Shown here piece after piece: positions 11,901 through 19,500 of a stretch of DNA of 30,792 nucleotides. Numbering within the stretch: the first letter of the stretch is position 1; each line of letters opens with the position of its first letter. Both the position numbers and the translations under genes were made by a program. The notes beneath the pieces were generated by a model. That model was not told where the DNA came from. It ran no database searches and worked only from the letters and a program-made list of their open reading frames with translations. Source of the DNA: a virus; IMG/VR virus record IMGVR_UViG_3300020159_003155, positions 1 to 30,792 of that record; one strand, written 5' to 3'.

Positions 11901-14900
11901 CTACAAGTATATTACCAAATAGAGTCTTTGCAATTAAAATTAACAATGATAGATTTAAATTATCTACAAGAAAAGATTATGCTCAGGCAGGGATTTATGT
12001 TACATTTACTTCGGTAGGTGTCGGCAATTATCACAAACTTGAAATGGTTAAAAAGAATGAGAAGTCAATTATTACTATTAGCAATATCATTCAACATCCA
12101 ATTGCATATTCATTAGTAACATATAATCTTGCTAATGGTGGGCAAATTGGGACTGCATCTACCACATTTGCTTTAACTGGAATTAGTTCAATTAAAACTA
12201 ATAATTTACTCAAAATTGATAATGAATATATGAAAGTTCTTAGCGTTGGATTTGGAACTACCTCTTCTGGTCCAATTTCATTTGCTGGAACATTCCCTCT
12301 GGTTCAGGTTCAAAGAGCATTTGTTGGGTCTTCTGCAGCATCACACAATATTGGAACAAGTGTAAACGTTTATACTGGTTCTTTTAATATTTCTGGTAGT
12401 AAAATTTACTTTACTGAAGCACCTAGAGGTAAATTATTTGATGATACATTTGATAATTTGCCTTCTCCAAAATCACCGTTTACTGGTAGAGTATTTTTAA
12501 AGAATGATTATAATTCAAATCAAGTTTATGATGATATATCTACCAAATTTACTGGAATTGGTCAAACTTACACATTAACAACACAAGGAATTAACACAGC
12601 AGGTCTTACCAATATTGGTGGGAATGGTATTGTAGTAATTAATGGAATATTCCAAACACCGACAACACAGAATAATACAAATAACAATTATCTTATTTTA
12701 GAAAATACAAACTCAGGAATTAGTAGTGTAGTATTTTCGGGAATTACATCAAGTAATGGATCAGTTGTTATTTCTGATTATGATATCAATAAAAATCAAC
12801 TTCCTAGAGGCGGAATAATTGTTTCTCTTGGTTCTACACCTGGACTGGGATTTGCACCTCTTGTAGGCGCTTCTGCGACTGCTACAGTTTCTGCAGGTTC
12901 TATCATTTCTGTTGGTATTGGAACTACTGGTAACTATGGATCTGGATATAGAAATCCAGTTTCAATTGCAGTAACTGATAGTAATCATACAGGAACGGCA
13001 GCAACGATTACAGCAATTGTTGGGGCTGGGGGAACATTGTCATTTACTGTTGTTGGTGGAGGAACCGGATATGTAAACCCAACGATTAATATCTCTTCAC
13101 CAAGTTATGAAAATCTACCGGTAACTGGTGTTTCTAGACCTGGAATTGGGTCTACAACTTCTACTGGAGTTGGATTATTGATTAATGTTGAAGTTGGTGC
13201 AAGTTCAACAGTTGGAGTAGGATCAACTTTATTTGAAGTAACGTCATTTAAGATTACTAGACCTGGATATGCATTTAAAGTAGGTGATGTGATTAAACCA
13301 GTTGGTTTAGTTACTGCAAAAGGGTTATCATCACCAACAAATGAGTTTACTTTAACTGTTCTTGATACATTTACCGATTCATTCTCTGCATGGCAATTTG
13401 GAGAACTTGATTATATTGATTCCATAGCATCACTTCAAGACGGTTCCAGGAGAAGATTTCCATTATATTATAATAATCAACTATTAAGTTTTGAATTAGA
13501 TCCTACAAATTCCGACTCACAATCAATTGATTTTGATTCTTTACTTGTTATTTTTATTAATGGCATTTTGCAAGAACCAAAATATGCATATCAATTTACC
13601 GGAGGAACTTCATTTATATTTACTGTTCCACCAAAGGTAGAGGATAAAATTGCAATTTTCTTTTATAGAGGCAGTTCATCAGATAGCTATTCGCCAGATG
13701 TATACGAAACTCTTAAAGTGGGAGATGAATTGCAAATTTTCAATAATAATCAATTATTGGGGATTACTACAACACAAAATCCAAGAACAATATCCAATAT
13801 AAAAACTTCAGATACTGTAGATACAAATACCTACACTTTTCAAGGTATAGATATTACCAATTATAAACCAACTAGTTGGATAAAACAAAAAGTTGATAAA
13901 ATAGTTGATGGTACAATTGTTTCCAAATCTAGAGATTCTATTGAACCCCAAATATATCCAACCACAAAAATAATTAAAGATTTTTCCACAACTGATATTA
14001 ATTTGTTTGTAGATAATGCCCAATTCTTCAATTATGAGAATGAAATTTCAATTGATTTTGATGCCTTTATTGTAAGTGGATCTGTAGATCCAGTTTCTGC
14101 TGCTGTTACTGCTATAGTTTCCGCAGCAGGAACGATTCAATCATTATCAATTACTAATGGTGGAAGTGGATATAGTGGACCATCAGTTACTGTTAAAATT
14201 TCTTCACCATTAACTATAGGAATTTCAACCCAACTACCAATGGGAGTTGGTATTGGTATTGGAACTACTGCAACAGCAACCATTACTGTTTCTGCAGCAG
14301 GAACTTTAACAACTCCAATTACAATAACAAATCCAGGACTTGGATATAGTATTGGGATTAATCCACAAGTTATCGTACCACTTCCAGATCCAACATATGA
14401 AAATATTTCCCATGTGTCAAATATAGAAGGATTTTCTGGATCTATTATTGGTATTGGAACAACCGTTGGTATTGGAACGGCGTTAGCAATTAAGTTTACA
14501 TTAGATACATCACTTGCGCCATTTACAGGTTTATCTGTAGGGTATCCTATTTACATTTTTGATACCAAAGTTGGTAATGGTGTAACTTCAGTCTATACAT
14601 CCGATACTGCAAAAGTTGGTGTTGGAACTACTTTCTTAGACAATATTTACAATATTAGTGCATTTAATTCATCTGTTGGAATTATTACATGTAATGTCCA
14701 ATCAACTTCTTCTCTTGTTGGAATTGCGACAACGGGATCCACTATTGGCAAATTTTCATGGGGAAGATTATCTGGATTTACCAGGTCTTCCTATCCAATT
14801 TCAATAGCAGTTTCTTCTTATATGACTGATGCTGGATTATCAACTTTTCCAACAATTCAAAGAAGAGGTTATGGTCTGCGAAATAATGGTGGATTAAAAA

Positions 14901-14911
14901 AGAATCTATAA
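2993..14911 (+). CDS. giant baseplate/tail protein in gene 7 position (gp7-like N-terminus)
   Basis: This uninterrupted 3,972-codon gene takes about 39% of the window. Its place between gp6 and gp8 is that of T4 gene 7 (1,032 aa). Residues ~200-265 (TKGTDESFRILFNILYGE, then LVGQTI about 40 residues on) resemble, from memory, a region near T4 gp7 residues 700-770, so the N-terminus is probably gp7-like. The rest is modular and beta-rich: IGDEVITYTG-type modules (~85 and ~330); an H-x-L-x-x-G-x-x-V repeat (six or more copies from ~595 to ~3018); GGxGY repeats (about 14); a YHYH-like domain (~1226-1340); a conserved-looking DNDYYQNLSYSLKSS block (~2380); three tandem HDGT-type domains (~2530-2860); NG-x-x-Q modules (~3220 and ~3520); and a basic tail PTIQRRGYGLRNNGGLKK. 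There is no signal peptide or membrane segment, and cysteines are few. It is probably a wedge core carrying long adhesive or fibre-like extensions. Confidence 0.85.
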   Translation: MIQTGFESRIKVQQIIENQLPGFILDESPKASEFLKQYYISQEYQGGPVDIAENLDQYLNLDNLIPEVIVGKVNLSTNITSTVGVITVTSTKGFPESYGLLKIGDEVITYTGITTNTFTGCIRGFSGITSYHQDLNTEELVFSETSSASHSSNSTVINLSSQFLQEFYKKLKYTLTPGLEDRDFVSDLHVGNFTKESKTLYQTKGTDESFRILFNILYGETPKVVDLEQFLIKPSSAKFIQREVMVAERISGDPSLLVGQTIKKSTDENTSASVSEVEIIKRGGKNYYKLLIFVGYDDASPTITGTFNITGSTRLIRDVGPNAQIITVDSTIGFGQTGTIYLGDNIAQYTSKSINQFFGCTGIGTTVSKTNVVRSDETYYGYENGDTSKKVELRLTGVLSNFSSILQSGPIQENEQIGIKHLGDVVTNPTSNPSDKQIFANSWIYNTSSRYEILNFGSGSISQITLSGDIDKSSLKIGDKIDILERNTEILIASELDVTEITDKQVTTSGSFTLNQNKDYDIRRILETSSTSSTTSSLEFNSLFADIQNVYFDRRTDYAYVASNSLPSYEITKNTFGYIASSVSDVDTQTNLYSTINFAEKVSFLTGSEIYYRPEYSPIPGLAEGIYYVEVLGDKKQIRLYNSKSFIGSGDYIQFDNLTSGEHLFILNSQNTNTISSQKVLRKFPINRNIADGKSDLTVSGSVGMLINGVELTSYKSNEKIYYGPLKSVNVLNGGGNYDVINPPLLEVSSGIASIQPIVNGTIERIFVDPQEFNLDTLVSIGVSGGNGKGASFQPVIEIQRREIKFDAKEIGNGGGVDISAETITFQSPHNLVNGQIIYYNPENNIPLGVGTYNSNNTDQGRALKTQTIYYTKYINSTTIQLYEKITDYNSGINTVGFTTVGTSGIHKFETEPKKVLTDIKILNGGVGYENRKLRVNPTGISTINNAINFENHGFNHGELVTYTYETSAISGLSSDKQYYILGINNNSFRLCDAGIGGTDITNYQREKYVNFSSTGSGYQIFNYPEIVATVSYTTSGIGSTSIRGEINAYPIVKGSIVGAYVYSSGSDYGSTIINLHKKPIITIKTGKTAQLVPIVIDGRITDVNIQYGGIEYYSTPTLSVNGTGSGCILRPVVVDNVITDVVIITSGSGYDSNTTITVEPSGNGALFDPQVRSLEINTNVFYGIEDSVSGIRKESNELLINSKNNLQYSISGYFGSLQNKFGDNGINHSPIIGWAYDGNPIYGSYGYSNPKDKNSTIKQLVSGYTSNISNIENRPSGFNVGFFVEDYKFTSSGDLDSYNGRYCITPEFPNGTYAYFATSSLDIFGNTVGQFPYFIGNYYRSKFISENAYLDQSFDFNSSKLIRNTFPYKVNDEYGGNDFIIESNEIINQKTSVESVTSGSISNLDIIGGGSGYKVGDNLTFNEIATGGGGLIAQVSKVKGKDIVNLQTNITSYQDAIFTWKNGNQIEVTIPPQHSIENLDTVTISGFSTSLSDLNNSFQVNIEPYTSILIKDVPAYSLAGVVTDIYVSTIPENISIGSSIIIEAETLSVLNVFNDLNIIRASRESTGLAHTATTTISFVPDSFTFNHKTDYFDSKVNDKIYFNPKQSVGVGTTPGIGVSATYTVGSKNYQISVPTQSIFIPNHPFKTNQEVIFGNIGAASSVIVSYTQSGGAYNLPISGNEQKVYIIKKSKDYIGIVTQVGLTTTSDGVFFLNNGSDYYKYSLSSNYTQVTGNVDKIKTSVSISTSHELSDGDNISLNIKSNLSVGIGTSTSIYVKYDSLRERLLINPIDFISSGINTSSNTITINSHNLNTGDKVLYSSSGSVAAGLSTGFYFVYKVDNNRIKLCETYIDSTDTPPNVVDITGVGATNQKISPVNPKLNIVKNNNLVFNLSDTSLYGYNFKLYYDKDFADEFISTGSTSVLSTSGVGTVGISTNASLTLNYSAELPTKLYYSIEKSGYISTADTEVTNYSEINFINSQYSGDYTISGVGTTTFNIVLNSIPEKLSYNQSECDSLEYYTNSTTASGEIKNIRIISGGNEFKNLPIFTGSDSVNGEGAYIVCKSDSVGKINQTKILNEGFEYPSDKTLNPEANIPLTATLVSSNTISNIAVLDGGKNYTYAPDLIIIDSNTGEKIDSGFLSPKLVGNGIVSVDIVNDPKGLPSQTVTIKSINNTNGVGIQSITSSTSGVATCTLVTPLSGFNIEPFSVGDKIYVEGIQQYGSDGDGFNSENYGYEFFTVTNYSNAGTFESRQLTFSVAGFTTNAGIAKTIQNSYGSIVNYNSYPKFEVTQKLSTFIIGEYLTVLISGQFEVTDLRVVQYNETNIKVEGNYILSQSDIIRGIQSGSIGTIDSILTNYGEFEISYSSKQKMGWSDNIGTLDDDFQVISDNDYYQNLSYSLKSSQTWENIISPVNNILHPSGLKNFADTEVISNVGFGSTTPSEYTTVLYDIINENRVDTINNFDFVLDIDLSTENSAKSIKFKNKRLSDYIQCRTNRVLQVDDISSLFSSSELSSTTYASNIFNILPSKKYNRFLVQVSNTSNTQVQFTEIVTINDDQNIFTLEKGNLFNNNNTKIGDIYGYVDEYENYYLKFDPLDVYNTDYNIKVLSNTFNNYQTGIGTYSVGFVNLVSSNSIVAAGSTATIISAPVGNLQSIFANIHILDDIGNQMNYVELFVDHDGTDTNISEYYFDSNSEFSGNFIGSFGASISNNIISLNYTNTTNNQITLRSKNVGFGSTSIGISTYRFQAIGQPDGYERTVNYNSNYSKVSAASTIVSLNKSNFTSLKSTIKVSIGATSSLHQIMMLHDGTDVYTSQYPFLSIGSTSGIGTFGGEYNGSYINLKFYPDSGITGTFTILSFNESFYTEIDTQNIPQNLTYSNITESVNSIQYISINSSNKNKLDFDLKYQNYPIFEKTFNPANTDILNYSTGEFNIPNHFFSTGEELIYTPSSSFVGLSGTSVGIGTTLNSAGISTSILPNRVFAIKINNDRFKLSTRKDYAQAGIYVTFTSVGVGNYHKLEMVKKNEKSIITISNIIQHPIAYSLVTYNLANGGQIGTASTTFALTGISSIKTNNLLKIDNEYMKVLSVGFGTTSSGPISFAGTFPLVQVQRAFVGSSAASHNIGTSVNVYTGSFNISGSKIYFTEAPRGKLFDDTFDNLPSPKSPFTGRVFLKNDYNSNQVYDDISTKFTGIGQTYTLTTQGINTAGLTNIGGNGIVVINGIFQTPTTQNNTNNNYLILENTNSGISSVVFSGITSSNGSVVISDYDINKNQLPRGGIIVSLGSTPGLGFAPLVGASATATVSAGSIISVGIGTTGNYGSGYRNPVSIAVTDSNHTGTAATITAIVGAGGTLSFTVVGGGTGYVNPTINISSPSYENLPVTGVSRPGIGSTTSTGVGLLINVEVGASSTVGVGSTLFEVTSFKITRPGYAFKVGDVIKPVGLVTAKGLSSPTNEFTLTVLDTFTDSFSAWQFGELDYIDSIASLQDGSRRRFPLYYNNQLLSFELDPTNSDSQSIDFDSLLVIFINGILQEPKYAYQFTGGTSFIFTVPPKVEDKIAIFFYRGSSSDSYSPDVYETLKVGDELQIFNNNQLLGITTTQNPRTISNIKTSDTVDTNTYTFQGIDITNYKPTSWIKQKVDKIVDGTIVSKSRDSIEPQIYPTTKIIKDFSTTDINLFVDNAQFFNYENEISIDFDAFIVSGSVDPVSAAVTAIVSAAGTIQSLSITNGGSGYSGPSVTVKISSPLTIGISTQLPMGVGIGIGTTATATITVSAAGTLTTPITITNPGLGYSIGINPQVIVPLPDPTYENISHVSNIEGFSGSIIGIGTTVGIGTALAIKFTLDTSLAPFTGLSVGYPIYIFDTKVGNGVTSVYTSDTAKVGVGTTFLDNIYNISAFNSSVGIITCNVQSTSSLVGIATTGSTIGKFSWGRLSGFTRSSYPISIAVSSYMTDAGLSTFPTIQRRGYGLRNNGGLKKNL
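6664..7017 (+). other. YHYH-like domain inside the giant protein
   Basis: Residues ~1226-1340 contain the succession SPIIGWAYDGNPIYG, then LDSYNGRYCITPEFPNGTYAYF, then GQFPYFIGNYY. This order (DGxPIYG, LDxxNGR, PEFPNGTYxY, YPYxxG) is what I know from the YHYH family (PF14240), found in marine bacteria, phages and eukaryotes. The naming histidines are absent: the YHYH position reads YAYF. The fold is probably retained while any metal or ligand site made by those histidines would be lost. Confidence 0.6.
10579..11575 (+). repeat. three tandem copies of a ~80-95 residue domain in the giant protein
   Basis: Residues ~2530-2611, ~2640-2733 and ~2770-2860 align by eye. Each has a strand ending near a T/I-rich V-V motif, an (H)DGTD-type turn, a Y/F-rich segment (EYYFDS, QYPFLS), an IGSFG / IGTFGG / IGDIYG step, then an L-x-F/Y-x-P strand and a final I-x-x-L/R-S-x-x-x-F strand. 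Copy 1 is the most divergent: its turn is NDDQN. They look like beta-sandwich adhesion domains made by duplication, but no function is assigned. Confidence 0.5.
12900..14385 (+). repeat. GGxGY beta-repeat cluster near the giant's C-terminus
   Basis: Repeat units include GNYGSGYRNPVSIAV, GGGTGYVNPTINI, GGSGYSGPSVTV and NPGLGYSIGINPQV, separated by Ala/Thr/Gly-rich strands such as VSAAGTIQSLSITN. At DNA level the 13-mer TTGGTATTGGAAC occurs exactly at 12912 and 14253, and twice more just beyond at 14448 and 14466. The same protein repeat is found in gp8, the DUF4815 protein and gp14 of this window. Confidence 0.7.
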
Positions 14912-14916
14912 CTGCT

Positions 14917-14924
14917 TATAAATA
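14917..14924 (+). promoter_or_regulatory. late promoter for the gp8 unit
   Basis: This is an exact TATAAATA T4 late box in the 32-nt gap after the giant gene, ending 19 nt before the gp8 ATG. It is one of only two exact copies seen here in non-coding DNA; the other is at 24113. Both sit directly before structural genes. Confidence 0.75.
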
Positions 14925-14943
14925 GATAAAAAACTATATTAAG

Positions 14944-16509
14944 ATGTCTGCACTTGTAACAGATCAATTTAGAATATTAAATGCAAAGAATTTTATAGAC
15001 TCTGTTCAGGATTCTTCAAACTCATATTATGTTTTTGTTGGATTATCAAACCCAACATCTACCGTAGGATTTGGTCGTTCATCAACATGGGACACTACAC
15101 CACCAGATCCCTCTGATAGTGTTGACTATGCTAATCATTATGAATCAACTCTTCTTTTTGGTAAAAAAATTACAAGTGCAAATATTAGAAGAGTAGTTAG
15201 GCGAGTTGATTGGGCAAGAGGAACAAAATATGAAATGTATAGGCAAGATTATAATGCCAATACTCCATCACCAATAACTGGATCGATGAGATTATATGAT
15301 GCAAATTATTATGTAATGAATTCCGATTATAGAGTTTATATCTGTATCGATAATGGTTCTTCAGGGATCAATACAACAGGAAATGCATCACAAGATGAAC
15401 CAACTTTTACAGATTTAGAACCATCAAAAGCTGGTGAAAGTGGTGATGGATATTTGTGGAAATATTTGTATTCTGTTTCTCCAAGTGACATTATTAAATT
15501 TGATTCTATCGAATATATTACTATACCAAATGATTGGGAAACTTCCACAGATGCACAGATTACTGCTGTTAGGCAAAATGGAAATTGTACTTTAAATGAT
15601 AATCAAATAAAAAAAGTTTATATTAAAAATCGCGGATCTGGATACTCATTAGCAACTGGTCAATCTTGTAAGATTCTTGGAGATGGATCTGGTGCAAATG
15701 TTGTAGTTGATGTTGATAGTTCTGGAAGAATTACCAATACTACAGTAACATCTGGTGGAAAAAACTACACATATGGAATTGTTGATTTGGGAACTACATC
15801 AACAAATACTCCAACAACTTATGCAGAATTAATTTCGATTATTCCACCATCTAAAGGTCATGGTTTTGATATATATAAAGAATTGGGTGCCGATAAAGTT
15901 TTAATTTATGCCAGATTTGATGACTCGACAAAAGATTTTCCAATAGACTCAAAATTTGCCCAGGTTGGTATTATTAAAAATCCAACAATATATGATTCAA
16001 CGGGAATTAGTACCACTGTATATTCTCAGAATCAGTTTTCTGGTACTTATGCTATGAAATTGAGCGGAACTCCATCTGGAACAATTTCTGTTGGTGACAA
16101 AATTCAACAATCAGTTGATGGTGGAACCGCTTTAGGATATGTTTCATCATATGATAGTGAGACAAAGGTTCTAAAGTATTATCAAGATAGATCATTATAT
16201 TTTAATCCAACATCTTACGGGAATATTGATTATATTGGAATTTCAACTGTAGGAAAAGTCCTTCAATTTAATTCATCCAATCAAGTGACAAAAGTTAATG
16301 GTGGATTTAGTGCTAATATTGATAATTTTACTGGAATTACTACTACAATTTCAAATAAAATTATTAATTTGGGAGTTCAATTTACAAATGGTCTTTCAAA
16401 TCCTGAGATAAATAAAAAGTCGGGAGAAATAATTTATATCGACAACAGACCTACTGTAACAAGGAACTCTAGACAAAAAGAAGACGTTAAAATTATCCTG
16501 GAATTTTAA
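14944..16509 (+). CDS. 8: baseplate wedge subunit gp8, with internal repeat insertion
   Basis: gp8 is a dimeric baseplate wedge protein that binds gp7 and gp10 in T4. T4 gp8 has 334 residues and this protein has 521. The ends are recognisable: the N-terminus TDQFRILNAKNFIDS with VFVGLSNP, the PPDPSDSV motif, the RRVDWARGTKYEMY block, GESGDGYLWKYLYSVSP near residue 164 and EYITIPNDW. At the C-terminus, SGEIIYIDNRPTVTRNSRQ followed by EDVKIILEF parallels T4 SGEMIYMENRPP...EINILFTF. Most of the extra length lies between residues ~215 and ~490 and includes two GGxGY-type repeats (NRGSGYSLATGQSC, SGGKNYTYGIVDL). The start has a late promoter 19 nt upstream, and the next gene begins 3 nt after the stop. 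Confidence 0.92.
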   Translation: MSALVTDQFRILNAKNFIDSVQDSSNSYYVFVGLSNPTSTVGFGRSSTWDTTPPDPSDSVDYANHYESTLLFGKKITSANIRRVVRRVDWARGTKYEMYRQDYNANTPSPITGSMRLYDANYYVMNSDYRVYICIDNGSSGINTTGNASQDEPTFTDLEPSKAGESGDGYLWKYLYSVSPSDIIKFDSIEYITIPNDWETSTDAQITAVRQNGNCTLNDNQIKKVYIKNRGSGYSLATGQSCKILGDGSGANVVVDVDSSGRITNTTVTSGGKNYTYGIVDLGTTSTNTPTTYAELISIIPPSKGHGFDIYKELGADKVLIYARFDDSTKDFPIDSKFAQVGIIKNPTIYDSTGISTTVYSQNQFSGTYAMKLSGTPSGTISVGDKIQQSVDGGTALGYVSSYDSETKVLKYYQDRSLYFNPTSYGNIDYIGISTVGKVLQFNSSNQVTKVNGGFSANIDNFTGITTTISNKIINLGVQFTNGLSNPEINKKSGEIIYIDNRPTVTRNSRQKEDVKIILEF

Positions 16510-16512
16510 GAA

Positions 16513-19500
16513 ATGGCCCAAAAAACAAATCTCAATGTAAGCCCATATTATGATGATTTTAATGAATCAAATGCTGGGGCTAGAGATAAAAACTACTATA
16601 AAGTTCTCTTCAATCCAGGAAGACCTGTACAAGCTAGAGAATTAAATACTTTACAGTCGATTTTACAAAATCAAGTAGAATCTTTTGGAAGTCATTTCTT
16701 TAAAGAGGGATCTTTAGTAATTCCGGGAAATGTTGCATTTGACAACCAATTTTATGCAGTAAAATTAAATCCAACTGCATTTGGAGTTGATATTGCAACA
16801 TATATTCAAAATTTTGTTGGCAAAAAAATTACAGGACAATCTTCTGGAATTACTGCAACAATTCAGAAAATTATTCTTCCAGACTCTGAAATTGAATATG
16901 TAACTCTTTATGTAAAATATTTGGATTCTGATAATGATTTTACTTTTAATCAATTTAGAGATAATGAAGAGTTATCTGCTAATGAAAATGTTACCTATGG
17001 AAATACTACAATTAATTCCGGAACAACATTTGCATCCACAATTTCCAAAAATGCATCTGCTACTGGATCTTCAGCTTCTATTGGAGAAGGAGTTTATTTT
17101 ATAAGAGGAAATTTTGCGCGAGTATCCAAACAAACTATTGTTTTAGATTACTATACAAATACCCCATCATATAGAATTGGATTAAAGGTAGTAGAAAAAA
17201 TCATCACATCTAAAGATGATTCAAACCTATATGATAATGCAAAAGGTTTTACTAACTATGCTGCTCCTGGAGCGGATAGATTTCAAATTGAACTAATTTT
17301 AACAAAAAAACTTTTAACAGATATTAATAATGATACAGATTTTGTTGAAATATTAAGAGTTAAAAACGGCACAATTCAAAAAATTACAACAAAATCAAAT
17401 TATAATATTATTAAAGATTATCTTGCACAAAGAACATATGATGAATCTGGAGATTATTCTATTGACCCATTTGAAATATCATTAAACAATTCCCTTAATA
17501 ATAGAATTGGAAATGATGGATTATTTTTTGATAATGAAACTACAGATCAGGGAAATAAACCATCGGATGATTTGATGAGCGTCAAATTATCTCCAGGTAA
17601 AGCATATGTTAGAGGATATGATATTGAAAAAACTGGTGTTGAAATTTTAGATGTAAATAAACCAAGAACAAAACAGACAGTAGAAAATATTAATATTCCC
17701 TTTGAAATGGGAAATTTAATTAGAGTTAATAATGTTTCAGGTTCTGTAAAGCAAAAATTAACAGTAGAATTATATAATGGAAGAAAAATTTCAACTATAG
17801 CACCAAATGGTTTAAAAATTGGAGATGCTAGGGTATATGCAATTAATTTAACCGACGCTGCATATTCCAATACAGCAACAAATTGGGATCTATATTGTTT
17901 TGACGTTCAAACTTACACAGAATTAACATTAAATCAACCATTATCATCATCGCAACTTTTATCAACATCAATAATTAAAGGAAAAAGTAGCGGAGCTAGT
18001 GGATATGCAACTGCTGCAGGATCTGGAAGTGCTACAATTAATGTTAGACAGACATCAGGAACATTTGCCGTAGGTGAATTAATATCAATAAATGGTGTGG
18101 AATTATATCCAAGAGCAATTAAATCTATAAAAGTATACAGTACAGAAGATATTAAATCAATTTATCAATCAACATCTACTTCCGGATTTACAACAGCATT
18201 TTTAGCAGATACTCAATTAGATAAAGTAATTGCACCTGGATTTAGTGCATTAGATTCAATTACAATTGAAACAAGCGGTGCAGTAAGTGGGGCTGGAAAG
18301 GCATTTACTGGGATTAAAACGGACACAATTATTAGATATCAAAGACCTGGACTTTCTACAGAAACTTATAATAGAGTTATTTCAATTTCTCCAGATGGGT
18401 CTTCAATGACACTTTCTGCATTAACATCTTCAGTAACTGGCGTTTGTGATAAAGATTTACCAGGATCTTCGTTAAAAACACTTTTTTCTTTAGGTATTCC
18501 AAAAATTAGAAATGAAGAAAGGGGATATCTATATGCTAAATTGCCAGACTCAAATGTAGCATCTACAAATTTAGCAAATTCAAACTTAGTATTTACTGCC
18601 CAATCAAATTCAACATTTACTCCATCTTCAAATACATTAACTGTAAATAGAAGTAATTTTACCTTAGGAGTAACTACTACATCAGTAAATTTTGAGTCAT
18701 TTGATGAGGAAAGATATTCTATTTTTTATACTGACGGCACTATTGAAAACTTAACTTCAGATAAATTTACTTTATCATCAAATCAAGTTACATTTTCTGA
18801 TATACAAAATAAACAAATTAGTTTAATTAATGCTACATTTATTAAAAATGGAATTCAAAGTAAATCCAAGTTGTATAATCGTAGTCAAACTATTTCTGTT
18901 AATCTATCAAAATATTCCCAATCAGGTACAGGAATTAATACATCAATTAATGATGGATTAACATACAATCAATATTATGGTTTGAGAGTTCAAGATGAAG
19001 AAATTTGTTTGAGATATTCGGATGTTGTAAAAGTTTTAGCAGTTTATGAATCATTAAGTACATCTGCACCTTCATTAGATACACTCAATTTTAATGTAAT
19101 TTCTAATGTCGATTCAAATGCAATTATTGGTGAAAATATAATTGGAAGTACTAGTAAAGCAGTTGCTAGAGTTGTATCTAAACCATCTTCAGGTTCAATA
19201 GGAATTGTTTATTTGAATAACAATAGATTTGTAGCAGGTGAAAATGTATCATTTAATGAATCCAATATTTCCACATCAATCAATTCAATAACTCTTGGTG
19301 TATATAAAAATATAACAAGTAAATTTACTTTAGACAAAGGGCAAAAAGAGCAGTACTACGATTATTCCAAGATAGTTAGAATAAATGGTGAGCAAGAACC
19401 CACAAAACAATTATTGATTGTATTTGATTATTATTCCGTACCCAATAGTGATACTGGAGATGTATTTACTGTAAATAGTTATTCTGAAGAAAGATTTGTT

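Noticed and set aside
12912-14478. CRISPR-like or regulatory repeat array
   Set aside because: The repeats are in frame, irregularly spaced and encode Gly-Ile-Gly-Thr in a protein repeat region.
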